DNA from: Paludibacteraceae bacterium
GTDB lineage: Bacteria; Bacteroidota; Bacteroidia; Bacteroidales; Paludibacteraceae
Length of the DNA: 64,000 nt
NCBI GenBank assembly: GCA_016292775.1
Contig: JAEDFN010000002.1
Location: forward strand, 1 to 64,000
Reading direction: 5' to 3'
Shown: piece by piece, positions 56,191 to 64,000 of the stretch
Layout: every line of letters begins with the position of its first letter
How positions within the stretch are numbered: the stretch's first letter is position 1
Notes under the pieces: model-generated
What the model was told of the DNA's origin: nothing
Seen by the model: the letters and a program-made list of their open reading frames with translations, nothing else
Database searches by the model: none
Made by a program: the position numbers and the translations under genes

Positions 56191-57078
56191 ATGTTTATGC
56201 GGTTGTTTGTATTTGGTAATAAACACAAAGTGAATTTGATACCTCGATTTTCCGGCTTTTTTAAAAGGCTTAAAGAGCGTGGTGCAGAAGTTGTTTTTGA
56301 AAATGACTTCGCTTCTTATCTTGTTGAAAACGGGGTTTTTGACTTTAAAGATTATCATACTTTTTCTACCGAAGATAGAAATCTTTTAAACGGGGATTTG
56401 GTTATCAGTCTCGGCGGAGATGGTACTTTTTTGCATACCGCAAATATAGTTGCCGATAAGCAAATTCCTATTCTTGGAATAAATTTGGGTAGATTGGGCT
56501 TTTTAACCGATGTACAAGATTGTGATTTGGAGTTTCTGCCTGAAATGATTATCAATAAAAAATTTTTTGTAGAGCCTCGCACAATGTTAAAAACCAATAT
56601 TCCTATTGATGGAAATGTAGTGGAGAAATATGCAATGAATGAGATTGCGGTGTTGAAGCAAGATTCATCTTCTATGATTTCTATTAATGCTTATTTGAAA
56701 GGGGAATATCTGCATGAGTACCAGGCTGATGGGTTGATAATTTCTACTCCTACAGGTTCTACGGCTTACTCTTTGAGTGTGGGAGGACCTATATTGATGC
56801 CGGAGTCTCCGAATTTGATTATCGTGCCTGTGGCTTCTCATTCGCTTACGGTAAGACCTATAGTAATTCCGGATGATTTGGATATTGAATTGAGAGTAAA
56901 CAGTCGCAGTGGCTCATACCTTATCTCATTGGATGGTAGGAGTAAAGTGCTGCCTCAAGAGGTGAAAGTGAAAATATCGAAAGCCCCTTTTGTGGTGAAT
57001 ACCGTGCGTCTGAAAGGTCATTCGTTCTTCAATACTCTGAAAACCAAATTAATGTGGGGAGTTGATGCACGTAAATGA
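56191..57078 (+). CDS. nadK: NAD kinase
   Basis: A 295-aa enzyme that phosphorylates NAD to NADP. It has the GGDGT motif (ISLGGDGTFLHTANIV), the NE motif (AMNEIAV), TPTGSTAYSLSVGGP and VPVASHSLTVRP, all characteristic. The start could be MFMRLF or the ATG two codons later; both are plausible. It is followed by fmt after 125-137 bp. Confidence 0.96.
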   Translation: MFMRLFVFGNKHKVNLIPRFSGFFKRLKERGAEVVFENDFASYLVENGVFDFKDYHTFSTEDRNLLNGDLVISLGGDGTFLHTANIVADKQIPILGINLGRLGFLTDVQDCDLEFLPEMIINKKFFVEPRTMLKTNIPIDGNVVEKYAMNEIAVLKQDSSSMISINAYLKGEYLHEYQADGLIISTPTGSTAYSLSVGGPILMPESPNLIIVPVASHSLTVRPIVIPDDLDIELRVNSRSGSYLISLDGRSKVLPQEVKVKISKAPFVVNTVRLKGHSFFNTLKTKLMWGVDARK

Positions 57079-57215
57079 TTTTTTCCCTGCAGATGATAAA
57101 GAAGATTAGATGCCGATGTCGATGCATTCGGATATAATTAAATAATTCAATGTCATCAAAAATAGAGAACGCTTTTATAAAAAAATACTAAAGAAAAATC
57201 GAATTGTTTGATAAT

Positions 57216-58157
57216 ATGCTTAGAATAATATATATGGGTACTCCTGATTTTGCAGTGGAGCCTTTAAAAACACTCGTAGAAGCAGGAAAAAATGTTGTAG
57301 CGGTAGTAACTATGCCGGATAAACCTGCAGGACGCGGGCATAAATTGCAGTTTTCTCCGGTAAAAGAGTACGCGCTGAAAGCGGGAATTCCGGTTCTTCA
57401 GCCGGAAAACCTTAAGTCACCCGATTTCTTACAAGAGTTGGCTTCTTATAATGCTGATTTACAGATTGTAGTGGCATTTAGAATGCTCCCGGAGGCTGTT
57501 TGGAGTATGCCGAAATACGGTACTTTTAATCTTCATGCCTCTTTATTACCACGTTATCGAGGTGCTGCTCCGATAAATTGGGCTGTTATAAATGGGGATA
57601 AAGAGACCGGTATTACCACTTTTTTCTTGAAACATGAAATAGATACCGGTAACATCATTTTACAAGAAAAAGTTGCCATTGATGAAGAAGATAATGCCGG
57701 TGATGTTCATGATAAATTAATGTATCTGGGTGCGGATTTAGTGCTTAAAACATTGAAGATGATAGAGGAAGATAACGTTATTACTCGCCCACAAGATGAT
57801 GCACAAGCCTCTCCGGCACCTAAAATATTTAAAGATACTGCGAAACTTGATTTTGATAAATGTGCAGCGGATATTCGTAATCTCGTTAGAGGAATGGCCC
57901 CTTATCCTGCAGCCTGGTTTAATATCAAATTGCAGGATGGAAATGAGAGTATGATGAAAATTTTTAAAGTGTCGACAGAGGAGAAAAATCATAATTACTC
58001 TGTAGGTACCATACTTACCGATGGTAAAAAGATGCTTAAAATAGCATGTAAAGATGGATTTATCAATCTTTTGGAAGTGCAAATGGCAGGGAAAAAACGA
58101 ATGGCGGCCGAAGATTTGATGAGAGGAACAAATCTTGTAGGTGCTACAATAATATAA
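57216..58157 (+). CDS. fmt: Methionyl-tRNA formyltransferase
   Basis: A 313-aa enzyme that formylates initiator Met-tRNA. It begins MLRIIYMGTPDFAVEPL, then has PDKPAGRGHK, the catalytic FNLHASLLPRYRGAAPINW, and a C-terminal OB-type domain. I chose the ATG at 57216; the frame also has an upstream TTG at 57204 adding MFDN, which the family does not need. Confidence 0.96.
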   Translation: MLRIIYMGTPDFAVEPLKTLVEAGKNVVAVVTMPDKPAGRGHKLQFSPVKEYALKAGIPVLQPENLKSPDFLQELASYNADLQIVVAFRMLPEAVWSMPKYGTFNLHASLLPRYRGAAPINWAVINGDKETGITTFFLKHEIDTGNIILQEKVAIDEEDNAGDVHDKLMYLGADLVLKTLKMIEEDNVITRPQDDAQASPAPKIFKDTAKLDFDKCAADIRNLVRGMAPYPAAWFNIKLQDGNESMMKIFKVSTEEKNHNYSVGTILTDGKKMLKIACKDGFINLLEVQMAGKKRMAAEDLMRGTNLVGATII

Positions 58158-58198
58158 TGTGAGAAATTGCTTTTTTAGAACCATAAATTATTAGTACT

Positions 58199-59464
58199 AT
58201 GAAAAAAATACTTTTAAAAAAAGGATTAGTATTCAGCGGATGTGGATTTGAGCGCACGGATATGTTGATTGTTGACGGTAAAATAGCCAAAATAGCAACA
58301 AGAATTCACGATGATGAAGCTGAAGAGATAAATTTAATGGGATTGTATGTATTACCGGGACTTGTAGACGTACATGTACATCTAAGAGAGCCGGGATTTG
58401 AATATAAAGAGACAATAGAAACAGGCACAAAAGCTGCAGCTCATTCAGGCTATACGGATATCTTCAGCATGCCAAATCTTTCCCCGGCACCGGATACTGT
58501 AGAAAACGTAAAAGTACAATTGAAAGCAATAGATAAAGATGCCGTGATTCACGTTCACCCTTATGGTTGTATCACTATGGGGCAGAAAGGAGAAGGTAAT
58601 TTAGTGGATTTTGATTCGCTAAAAGATTATGTAGCAGGCTTTTCCGACGATGGAAGGGGAGTGCAAAGTGACGACTTGATGCGTGAGGCTATGAAAAAAT
58701 GTAAAGCATTGGGAAAAACAATAGTAGCACATTGCGAGGTAAATAGTTTGCTCAATGGCGGATATATTCATGACGGTGTATATGCCTCAGAAAATGGGCA
58801 TAAAGGAATATGCTCTGAAAGTGAGTGGCGACAAGTGGAGAGAGATATCAATCTGGTTAGAGAAACAGGATGTAGCTATCATGTTTGCCATATTTCCACA
58901 AAAGAGAGCGTTGATTTGATAAGAAAAGCAAAAGCGGAAGGTCTGCCCGTAACATGCGAAACGGCTCCACATTATTTAATTCTTTGTGATGAAGATTTAA
59001 AAGAAGATGGAGCTTATAAAATGAATCCACCACTCCGCTCTAAAGCAGATAAAGAGGCATTAATAGAAGGAATTATCGACGGTACTATCGATTGTATTGC
59101 TACCGACCATGCTCCTCATTCTCAGGAAGAGAAGTCTAAAGGGCTTAAAGATAGTGCTTTTGGAATTAGCGGATTAGAAATAGCATTCCCTTTGATGTTC
59201 ACACACTTCGTGAAGGAAAATAAAATTCCTGTAGAGAAACTCGTGCAATTGATGAGTATCAATCCACGTAGAATTATGGGGCTAAAACCTTATGCTATAG
59301 GCGAAGATGCCGATTTGGCTGTATTTAATATTATTGCAAATTATACAATAGATGCCGAAAAATTTATTTCAATGGGAAAATCTACCCCTTTTAATAAACA
59401 TAAAGTGGAAACCGAATGCGTGGGAACACTAATTAAAGGAGAATTTGTGTATAGAACATTTTGA
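58199..59464 (+). CDS. pyrC: Dihydroorotase
   Basis: A 421-aa amidohydrolase of the large (class I) type. It has metal ligands in VDVHVHLREPGFEYKE, H in IVAHCEVNS, HVCHISTKES, and the catalytic Asp in ATDHAPHSQEEK. It closes carbamoyl-aspartate to dihydroorotate, the one pyrimidine step missing from the operon at 36-45 kb. It lies 41 bp after fmt. No attenuator like the carA one is visible upstream. Confidence 0.95.
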   Translation: MKKILLKKGLVFSGCGFERTDMLIVDGKIAKIATRIHDDEAEEINLMGLYVLPGLVDVHVHLREPGFEYKETIETGTKAAAHSGYTDIFSMPNLSPAPDTVENVKVQLKAIDKDAVIHVHPYGCITMGQKGEGNLVDFDSLKDYVAGFSDDGRGVQSDDLMREAMKKCKALGKTIVAHCEVNSLLNGGYIHDGVYASENGHKGICSESEWRQVERDINLVRETGCSYHVCHISTKESVDLIRKAKAEGLPVTCETAPHYLILCDEDLKEDGAYKMNPPLRSKADKEALIEGIIDGTIDCIATDHAPHSQEEKSKGLKDSAFGISGLEIAFPLMFTHFVKENKIPVEKLVQLMSINPRRIMGLKPYAIGEDADLAVFNIIANYTIDAEKFISMGKSTPFNKHKVETECVGTLIKGEFVYRTF

Positions 59465-59484
59465 AAAAAAACGTGTAAAATTTA

Positions 59485-59514
59485 TTGTTAACTCAAGATT
59501 TAATGGTAACTTTG
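59485..59514 (+). promoter_or_regulatory. Promoter of purE-purL
   Basis: TTG, 19 bases, TAACTTTG, matching the Bacteroidetes consensus. The start near 59518 leaves a leader of about 240 nt. Confidence 0.8.
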
Positions 59515-59517
59515 CAG

Positions 59518-59761
59518 ACGTTTTTTTCTTGCCGTAATATTTTGAAAAACTAAGTGCAAGAGATTAATTATTTGCTTTAATCAGAGAGTTTTTTGAAAAA
59601 ATAGATGATAAGAAAGTGTAAACAAAATCACAAGATTGTTGCTGTTCGTGTTTTTAAATACGATAAAGGCATTCTTGCGGTATGATGATACGATAGGCTG
59701 CTCCGGATGAAAATCCGATAGCGGCCTATCGCACTTTTATGTAACAAATTATTTACAACAT
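59518..59761 (+). promoter_or_regulatory. Structured purE leader, possible regulatory RNA
   Basis: A leader of about 240 nt without an ORF of note. A 5' hairpin can pair TTCTTGC with GCAAGAG. The 3' end has a strong nested hairpin at 59691-59731 (outer CGATAGGC/GCCTATCG, inner CGGAT-GAAA-ATCCG), followed by CACTTTTATG and then purE 30 nt later. It does not match the classical purine riboswitch that I know. It could be a regulatory leader or a stable RNA (some lineages carry 6S RNA near pur genes); this is inference. Confidence 0.4.
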
Positions 59762-60268
59762 ATGAGTCCAAGAGTCAGTATAATAATGGGTAGCACAAGT
59801 GATATGCCTATCATGGAAAAGGCTGCCAAGATATTAGACGAGTTTAAGGTGCCGTTTGAAATACATGCATTGTCGGCGCACCGTACACCAAAAGAGGTGG
59901 AAGAGTTTGCTTCAAATGCTGCAAGCCGTGGTATAGAGGTAATCATAGCCGCAGCCGGTATGGCAGCCCACCTACCCGGTGTTATTGCAGCAAGTACCAC
60001 TCTCCCGGTAATTGGAGTCCCTATCAATGCTTCTTTGCAAGGCGTTGATGCTCTGCTTGCTATAGTACAAATGCCTCCGGGTATTCCCGTTGCTACCGTA
60101 GGTGTGAACGCTTCTATGAATGCCGCATTGTTGGCTGTGCAGATAATGGCTGTGGCTGATAGCCGCCTCGCAAAAGATTTTGCTGATTATAAAAACGGAT
60201 TGAAAAATAAAATTGTTAAAGCTAATGAGGAACTGAAAGAGATTAAGTTCCAATATAAAACAAATTAA
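59762..60268 (+). CDS. purE: N5-carboxyaminoimidazole ribonucleotide mutase
   Basis: A 168-aa class I PurE: VSIIMGSTSDMPIMEKAAK, HALSAHRTPKEV (catalytic His region), AAAGMAAHLPGV and MPPGIPVATVGV. It rearranges N5-CAIR to CAIR in purine synthesis, normally with PurK, which is not in the window. It is 9 bp before purL. Confidence 0.97.
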   Translation: MSPRVSIIMGSTSDMPIMEKAAKILDEFKVPFEIHALSAHRTPKEVEEFASNAASRGIEVIIAAAGMAAHLPGVIAASTTLPVIGVPINASLQGVDALLAIVQMPPGIPVATVGVNASMNAALLAVQIMAVADSRLAKDFADYKNGLKNKIVKANEELKEIKFQYKTN

Positions 60269-60277
60269 TGCCTCATT

Positions 60278-63200
60278 ATGAATTACAGAATTTTTGTAGA
60301 AAAAAAGCCTCAGTTCAGAGTTGAGGCAGATAGTCTTTTGAAAGAGTTGAATTCTAATTTACACCTTAATTTAAATTCACTCAGACTCCTTAATGTTTAT
60401 GATCTTTTCGGATTTACTCCCGATTTGTTAGAAAAAACCCGTATGGGAGTTTTTGGCGAAATGGTTACAGACTTCGTCTATGATACTTTTTCATTAGAAG
60501 GGCTGTCGTATGTTGCAATAGAGAGCATCCCGGGTCAGTTCGACCAAAGAGCTGCAAGTGCCGTAGATTGTGTAAAACTTTTGGAGCCAAGTGCAAATGT
60601 TGAAATCCGCTGTGCTCGCCTCATCGTTTTCGAAGATAAACTTACAGAAGATATTATCTCAAAAATCAAGAAATATACTATCAATGCCGTAGAATGCAGA
60701 GAAAAAGATATGAGTCGACTTGCAATTCCGGAGTCGGCAAAAGCAGGAGATGTTGAAATCCTTGCCGGATTTAGAGATATGACCGAAGAGCAGTTGGCCC
60801 CTTACTGTAAGGCTAATGGGTTGGCAATGAACGCTGATGACCTTCGCTGTGTAGTGAATTATTTTAAAAACGAAGGTCGTGACCCTTACCATACGGAATT
60901 GATGATTCTCGATACATATTGGAGCGACCATTGCCGCCATACTACCTTTACTACCGAACTTAAAGATATTACCATAGATACCTCTTTCATAGCAGAGAGC
61001 ATAAACGGCTCATTGAAGTTGTATTATGATATGCGTAAAGAGTTGAACAGAGAAAATAAACCTCAATGCTTGATGGATATCGCTTGCATTGGAGCTCGAT
61101 ATTTGCGTAAGTTGGGCTATCTCAATGATTTGGAACAGTCGGAAGAGAATAATGCTTGCTCTATTTATGTGGATGTTGATGTAGATGGCAAGGTGGAAAA
61201 ATGGTTGTTGCAATTTAAAAACGAAACTCATAATCACCCTACCGAAATAGAACCATTTGGAGGAGCTTCCACTTGTCTTGGCGGTGCCATTCGAGATCCC
61301 CTATCAGGTCGTGCTTATGTTTATCAAGCAATGCGCGTAACAGGTGCGGGAAATATCTATCAGTCTGTAGATGAAACTCTTGTAGGTAAATTGCCACAAC
61401 GAATAATCTCTACAAAAGCAGCCGCCGGATATTCCAGCTATGGAAATCAAATAGGCTTGGCAACAACACATCTTCGCGAGATTTATCACCCGGAATATGT
61501 GGCAAAAAGACTTGAAGTGGGAGCCGTTGTAGGCGCAGTAAAAGCGGAAAATGTTCGCCGTGAATCTCCAGCCCCGGGTGATATAGTGCTGATGCTCGGA
61601 GGCCGTACCGGTCGTGATGGTGTTGGTGGTGCTACAGGTTCTTCTAAAGAACATACTACTTCTTCGTTGGAAACATGCTCCAGCGAAGTGCAAAAAGGAA
61701 ATGCTCCGGAAGAGCGTAAATTGGAACGTCTATTCCGTCGTCCTGAAGTTACCCGACTAATCAAGAAATCTAACGATTTCGGAGCAGGCGGTGTTTCTGT
61801 TGCTATTGGAGAATTGGCCGATGGCCTTGATATATACCTCGATAGAGTGCGTACAAAATATAGCGGACTAAATGCTACTGAACTTGCTATTAGCGAAAGT
61901 CAAGAGCGTATGGCTGTTGTTGTGGAAGCTAAAGATAAAGACCTCTTTATGCAATATTGTGCTTCCGAAAATATTGAGGTTGTTCACGTTGCCGACGTTA
62001 CCGATAAAGCACGAATGTGTATGTATTATCACGGAAAAACTATCGTCGACTTAAAACGTGAATTTATTGATTCTGCCGGTGCCGTTCATTTTACTTCTGC
62101 AGAAATAGAAGGCGTAGAAGATAAAAATCCTTTCGTTCGTACACCGGAAGGTGCAGATTTCAAACAGCGCTTTGTAAATAATTTAAAAGACGATAACGTT
62201 CAATCTCAAAAAGGATTGATAGAGACTTTCGATGCTACAATCGGTCGTAGCACCGTATTGATGCCGTTTGGAGGTAAATATCAAAGAACAGAAACTCAAG
62301 TGGGAGTGCAGAAACTGCCTGTTGACGGATTTACCAATTCTGCCAGTATGATGGCTTATGGTTTTAATCCTTTCTTATCAAAATGGAGCCCTTATCATGG
62401 AGCCGCTTATGCCGTTGTTGAGGCTTGTACTAAAGTTGTAGCCGCCGGTGGTGATTATTCAAAAATGAGATTCTCTTATCAAGAATATTTCCAAAGAATG
62501 AGTGATAAGAAATCATGGGGTAAACCGCTCGCCGCTCTTCTCGGAGCCCTCGAAATGCAAAACGACCTTAAACTGCCTTCTATCGGTGGTAAGGACTCTA
62601 TGAGTGGTACTTTCCAAGATATCAATGTGCCTCCTACTTTAATAGCTTTCGGTATCACTATGGTAGATGCCTCTAAAGTGGTGGCTTCGCATTTCTCTAA
62701 AGCAAAACAGAATATTTACATCATTAAGCATACTCCAAAAGCAAACTATATGCCGAATACAGAGATGCTTAAAGCAAATTTTGCCAATTTCAACAGCCTT
62801 GTGCAACTCAATGCTATCGGTTCCGCTTTTGCAGTAGGAATGGGTGGCGTAGCAGAAGCAGTTGCTAAAATGAGCTTCGGATCAAATATTGGATGTGTTG
62901 TAAATTATGATGATAAAGAGATATTTAATTACAATTACGGCTCAATAATATTCACCTCCGACTCGGTAGTAGATATGCCTAATGTAGATAAAATAGGTGA
63001 AACTACAGAAAAAGGTACTGTTGTTGTTAATGGAGAGGAATTTAATATCGAAGAACTATATCATATCAATACAGATAAATTTGCTACAATATACCCTCTA
63101 TCTGCACCGGCCAAAGAGATGAAAATGGATGTAATCTCAAATCAAAAGCCAATAACAGAATATCCTTATGCCGCTGTAGAGCATCCAAGGGTATTTATAC

Positions 63201-63985
63201 CTGTATTCCCGGGTACAAACTGTGATTATGATTTGTCAAAAGCATTCCGTTGTGCCGGAGCTGATGTTCATACTATGGTATTCTGTAATCTTACCCCTTC
63301 TGATATAGAAAAATCTATTGTGAGAATGGTAGAGGAATTAAAGCAATGCCATATCTTTGCATTAGCAGGCGGTTTCTCTTTAGGAGACGAACCGGATGGC
63401 TCCGCAAAATTTATTGCTACAGTGCTTCAAAATAGCGAGGTGGCAAAAGAAGTCCACTCACTTATCGATAGAAAAGGCCTTATCATCGGTATCTGTAATG
63501 GCTTCCAAGCCCTCGTAAAATCAGGTCTTTTGCCTTATGGTAGATTAGGTAAAGTTACAGAAGAGAGCCCTACTTTGTTTAGAAATAATATCAACCGCCA
63601 TATCTCTCAAATGGTTACAACTCGCGTTAGTACTCTTAATTCACCTTGGCTTCGCGGATTTAAATTAGGCGAAGAGCATACTATTGCAATGAGTCACGGC
63701 GAAGGTAAGTTCGTAGTTTCGGAGAAATTGGCTAAAGAACTTTTTGAAAAAGGTCAAGTGGCATTCCAATACGTAGATGCTTGCGGAAATATTACTATGA
63801 ATTCCCCTGAAAATCCTAACGGATCAAGCTATGCCATTGAGGGTATTATCTCCGAAGATGGACTCATTATCGGAAAAATGGGTCATACCGAACGTTATGA
63901 AGAGAATATCTTTAAAAATATTGATGGTAATAAATATCAAGCTTTATTCGATAATGCAGTAGCCTATTTTAATAAGAGAAAATAA
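60278..63985 (+). CDS. purL: Phosphoribosylformylglycinamidine synthase, large type
   Basis: A 1235-aa single-chain enzyme of the gamma-proteobacterial/Bacteroidetes kind (no separate PurQ or PurS). The N-terminal FGAM-synthase domain precedes two AIRS-like ATP-binding halves (KNETHNHPTEIEPFGGAST; GGKDSMSGTF). The C-terminal glutaminase starts FIPVFPGTNCDYDLSKAF, with the nucleophile in IIGICNGFQAL and a late MGHTERYEEN. It converts FGAR to FGAM. The gene ends with TAATG, overlapping the next possible start. Confidence 0.98.
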   Translation: MNYRIFVEKKPQFRVEADSLLKELNSNLHLNLNSLRLLNVYDLFGFTPDLLEKTRMGVFGEMVTDFVYDTFSLEGLSYVAIESIPGQFDQRAASAVDCVKLLEPSANVEIRCARLIVFEDKLTEDIISKIKKYTINAVECREKDMSRLAIPESAKAGDVEILAGFRDMTEEQLAPYCKANGLAMNADDLRCVVNYFKNEGRDPYHTELMILDTYWSDHCRHTTFTTELKDITIDTSFIAESINGSLKLYYDMRKELNRENKPQCLMDIACIGARYLRKLGYLNDLEQSEENNACSIYVDVDVDGKVEKWLLQFKNETHNHPTEIEPFGGASTCLGGAIRDPLSGRAYVYQAMRVTGAGNIYQSVDETLVGKLPQRIISTKAAAGYSSYGNQIGLATTHLREIYHPEYVAKRLEVGAVVGAVKAENVRRESPAPGDIVLMLGGRTGRDGVGGATGSSKEHTTSSLETCSSEVQKGNAPEERKLERLFRRPEVTRLIKKSNDFGAGGVSVAIGELADGLDIYLDRVRTKYSGLNATELAISESQERMAVVVEAKDKDLFMQYCASENIEVVHVADVTDKARMCMYYHGKTIVDLKREFIDSAGAVHFTSAEIEGVEDKNPFVRTPEGADFKQRFVNNLKDDNVQSQKGLIETFDATIGRSTVLMPFGGKYQRTETQVGVQKLPVDGFTNSASMMAYGFNPFLSKWSPYHGAAYAVVEACTKVVAAGGDYSKMRFSYQEYFQRMSDKKSWGKPLAALLGALEMQNDLKLPSIGGKDSMSGTFQDINVPPTLIAFGITMVDASKVVASHFSKAKQNIYIIKHTPKANYMPNTEMLKANFANFNSLVQLNAIGSAFAVGMGGVAEAVAKMSFGSNIGCVVNYDDKEIFNYNYGSIIFTSDSVVDMPNVDKIGETTEKGTVVVNGEEFNIEELYHINTDKFATIYPLSAPAKEMKMDVISNQKPITEYPYAAVEHPRVFIPVFPGTNCDYDLSKAFRCAGADVHTMVFCNLTPSDIEKSIVRMVEELKQCHIFALAGGFSLGDEPDGSAKFIATVLQNSEVAKEVHSLIDRKGLIIGICNGFQALVKSGLLPYGRLGKVTEESPTLFRNNINRHISQMVTTRVSTLNSPWLRGFKLGEEHTIAMSHGEGKFVVSEKLAKELFEKGQVAFQYVDACGNITMNSPENPNGSSYAIEGIISEDGLIIGKMGHTERYEENIFKNIDGNKYQALFDNAVAYFNKRK

Positions 63986-64000
63986 TGGAAAATTTTATTG
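63985..64000 (+). CDS. Start of a possible downstream gene, truncated by window end
   Basis: An ATG overlaps the purL stop (TAATG) and opens MENFI before the window ends. Such overlap usually marks a co-transcribed gene, but only five codons are visible, so identity is unknown. Confidence 0.35.

Noticed and set aside
57204..57215. TTG start for fmt
   Set aside because: The ATG four codons later gives the usual MLRIIYMGTPDF start.

Overview
The window is an AT-rich (by eye about 35-38% GC) chromosomal segment from a member of the Bacteroidota, almost certainly order Bacteroidales. Three things point there. Many promoters carry the Bacteroidetes -33 TTTG / -7 TAnnTTTG architecture, several with exactly 19 bases between the boxes. 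Shine-Dalgarno sequences are mostly absent. The gene families are typical of the group: Bat proteins, UpxY-type NusG, a DUF4837 lipoprotein, a DUF5723/OmpA protein with thrombospondin repeats, and secreted FKBP lipoproteins. A choloylglycine-hydrolase-family enzyme fits an animal-associated habitat but does not prove it. No phage, insertion sequence or CRISPR array is visible.

Layout. (1) 1-3.0 kb, plus strand: the end of a Bat operon (batD, batE), a PAP2 phosphatase and a small DNA-binding-like protein. (2) 3.1-11.5 kb, minus strand: DUF4837 lipoprotein and pdxA, then a four-gene membrane/glycan module (deacetylase-like, GT4 glycosyltransferase, HAD-like, UbiA-like membrane protein), then groES-groEL. 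(3) 11.7-20.2 kb, minus: two orphan lipoproteins, and an endonuclease/M23 peptidase/Rel/113-aa protein/TonB-receptor string. (4) 20.4-28 kb, minus: pullulanase, an OmpA-type outer-membrane protein, a large lipoprotein and a RecD-like helicase. (5) 28-36.2 kb, minus: pheT, tRNA-Pro(CGG), miaA and four tandem FKBP-type genes. (6) 36.3-44.9 kb, minus: a compact pyrimidine operon carA-carB-pyrK-pyrD-pyrF-pyrE-pyrB with its own promoter, leader ORF and attenuator-like hairpin. (7) 45.2-51.5 kb, plus: an UpxY/Wza/Wzc/Ugd polysaccharide-export set and a secreted Ntn-hydrolase. (8) 51.6-64 kb: ychF; a minus-strand pdxJ-exbB-exbD-tonB-DJ-1 operon; then plus-strand nadK-fmt-pyrC and purE-purL.

The standout is the pyrimidine operon. 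Its transcript should begin with a 31-codon ORF that contains a run of seven U. Its stop codon lies four bases before a 10-bp hairpin followed by seven U, and carA follows. This is the arrangement of the E. coli pyrBI attenuator, where translation of a leader peptide couples to UTP-sensitive RNA polymerase pausing. The last gene, pyrB, encodes an aspartate carbamoyltransferase catalytic chain fused to a four-cysteine zinc motif resembling the C-terminal domain of the regulatory chain PyrI, with no room for the nucleotide-binding allosteric domain. Together these suggest (inference) that control here rests more on transcription than on classical PyrI allostery. The remaining pyrimidine step, dihydroorotase, is encoded separately by pyrC near 58 kb.

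Other points worth a second look are the deacetylase/GT4/HAD/UbiA-like module, in which both the HAD-like and UbiA-like proteins lack a canonical acidic residue; the structured purE leader of about 240 nt; facing overlapping promoters of pdxJ and nadK; and a 19-base homopolymer at a lipoprotein promoter.
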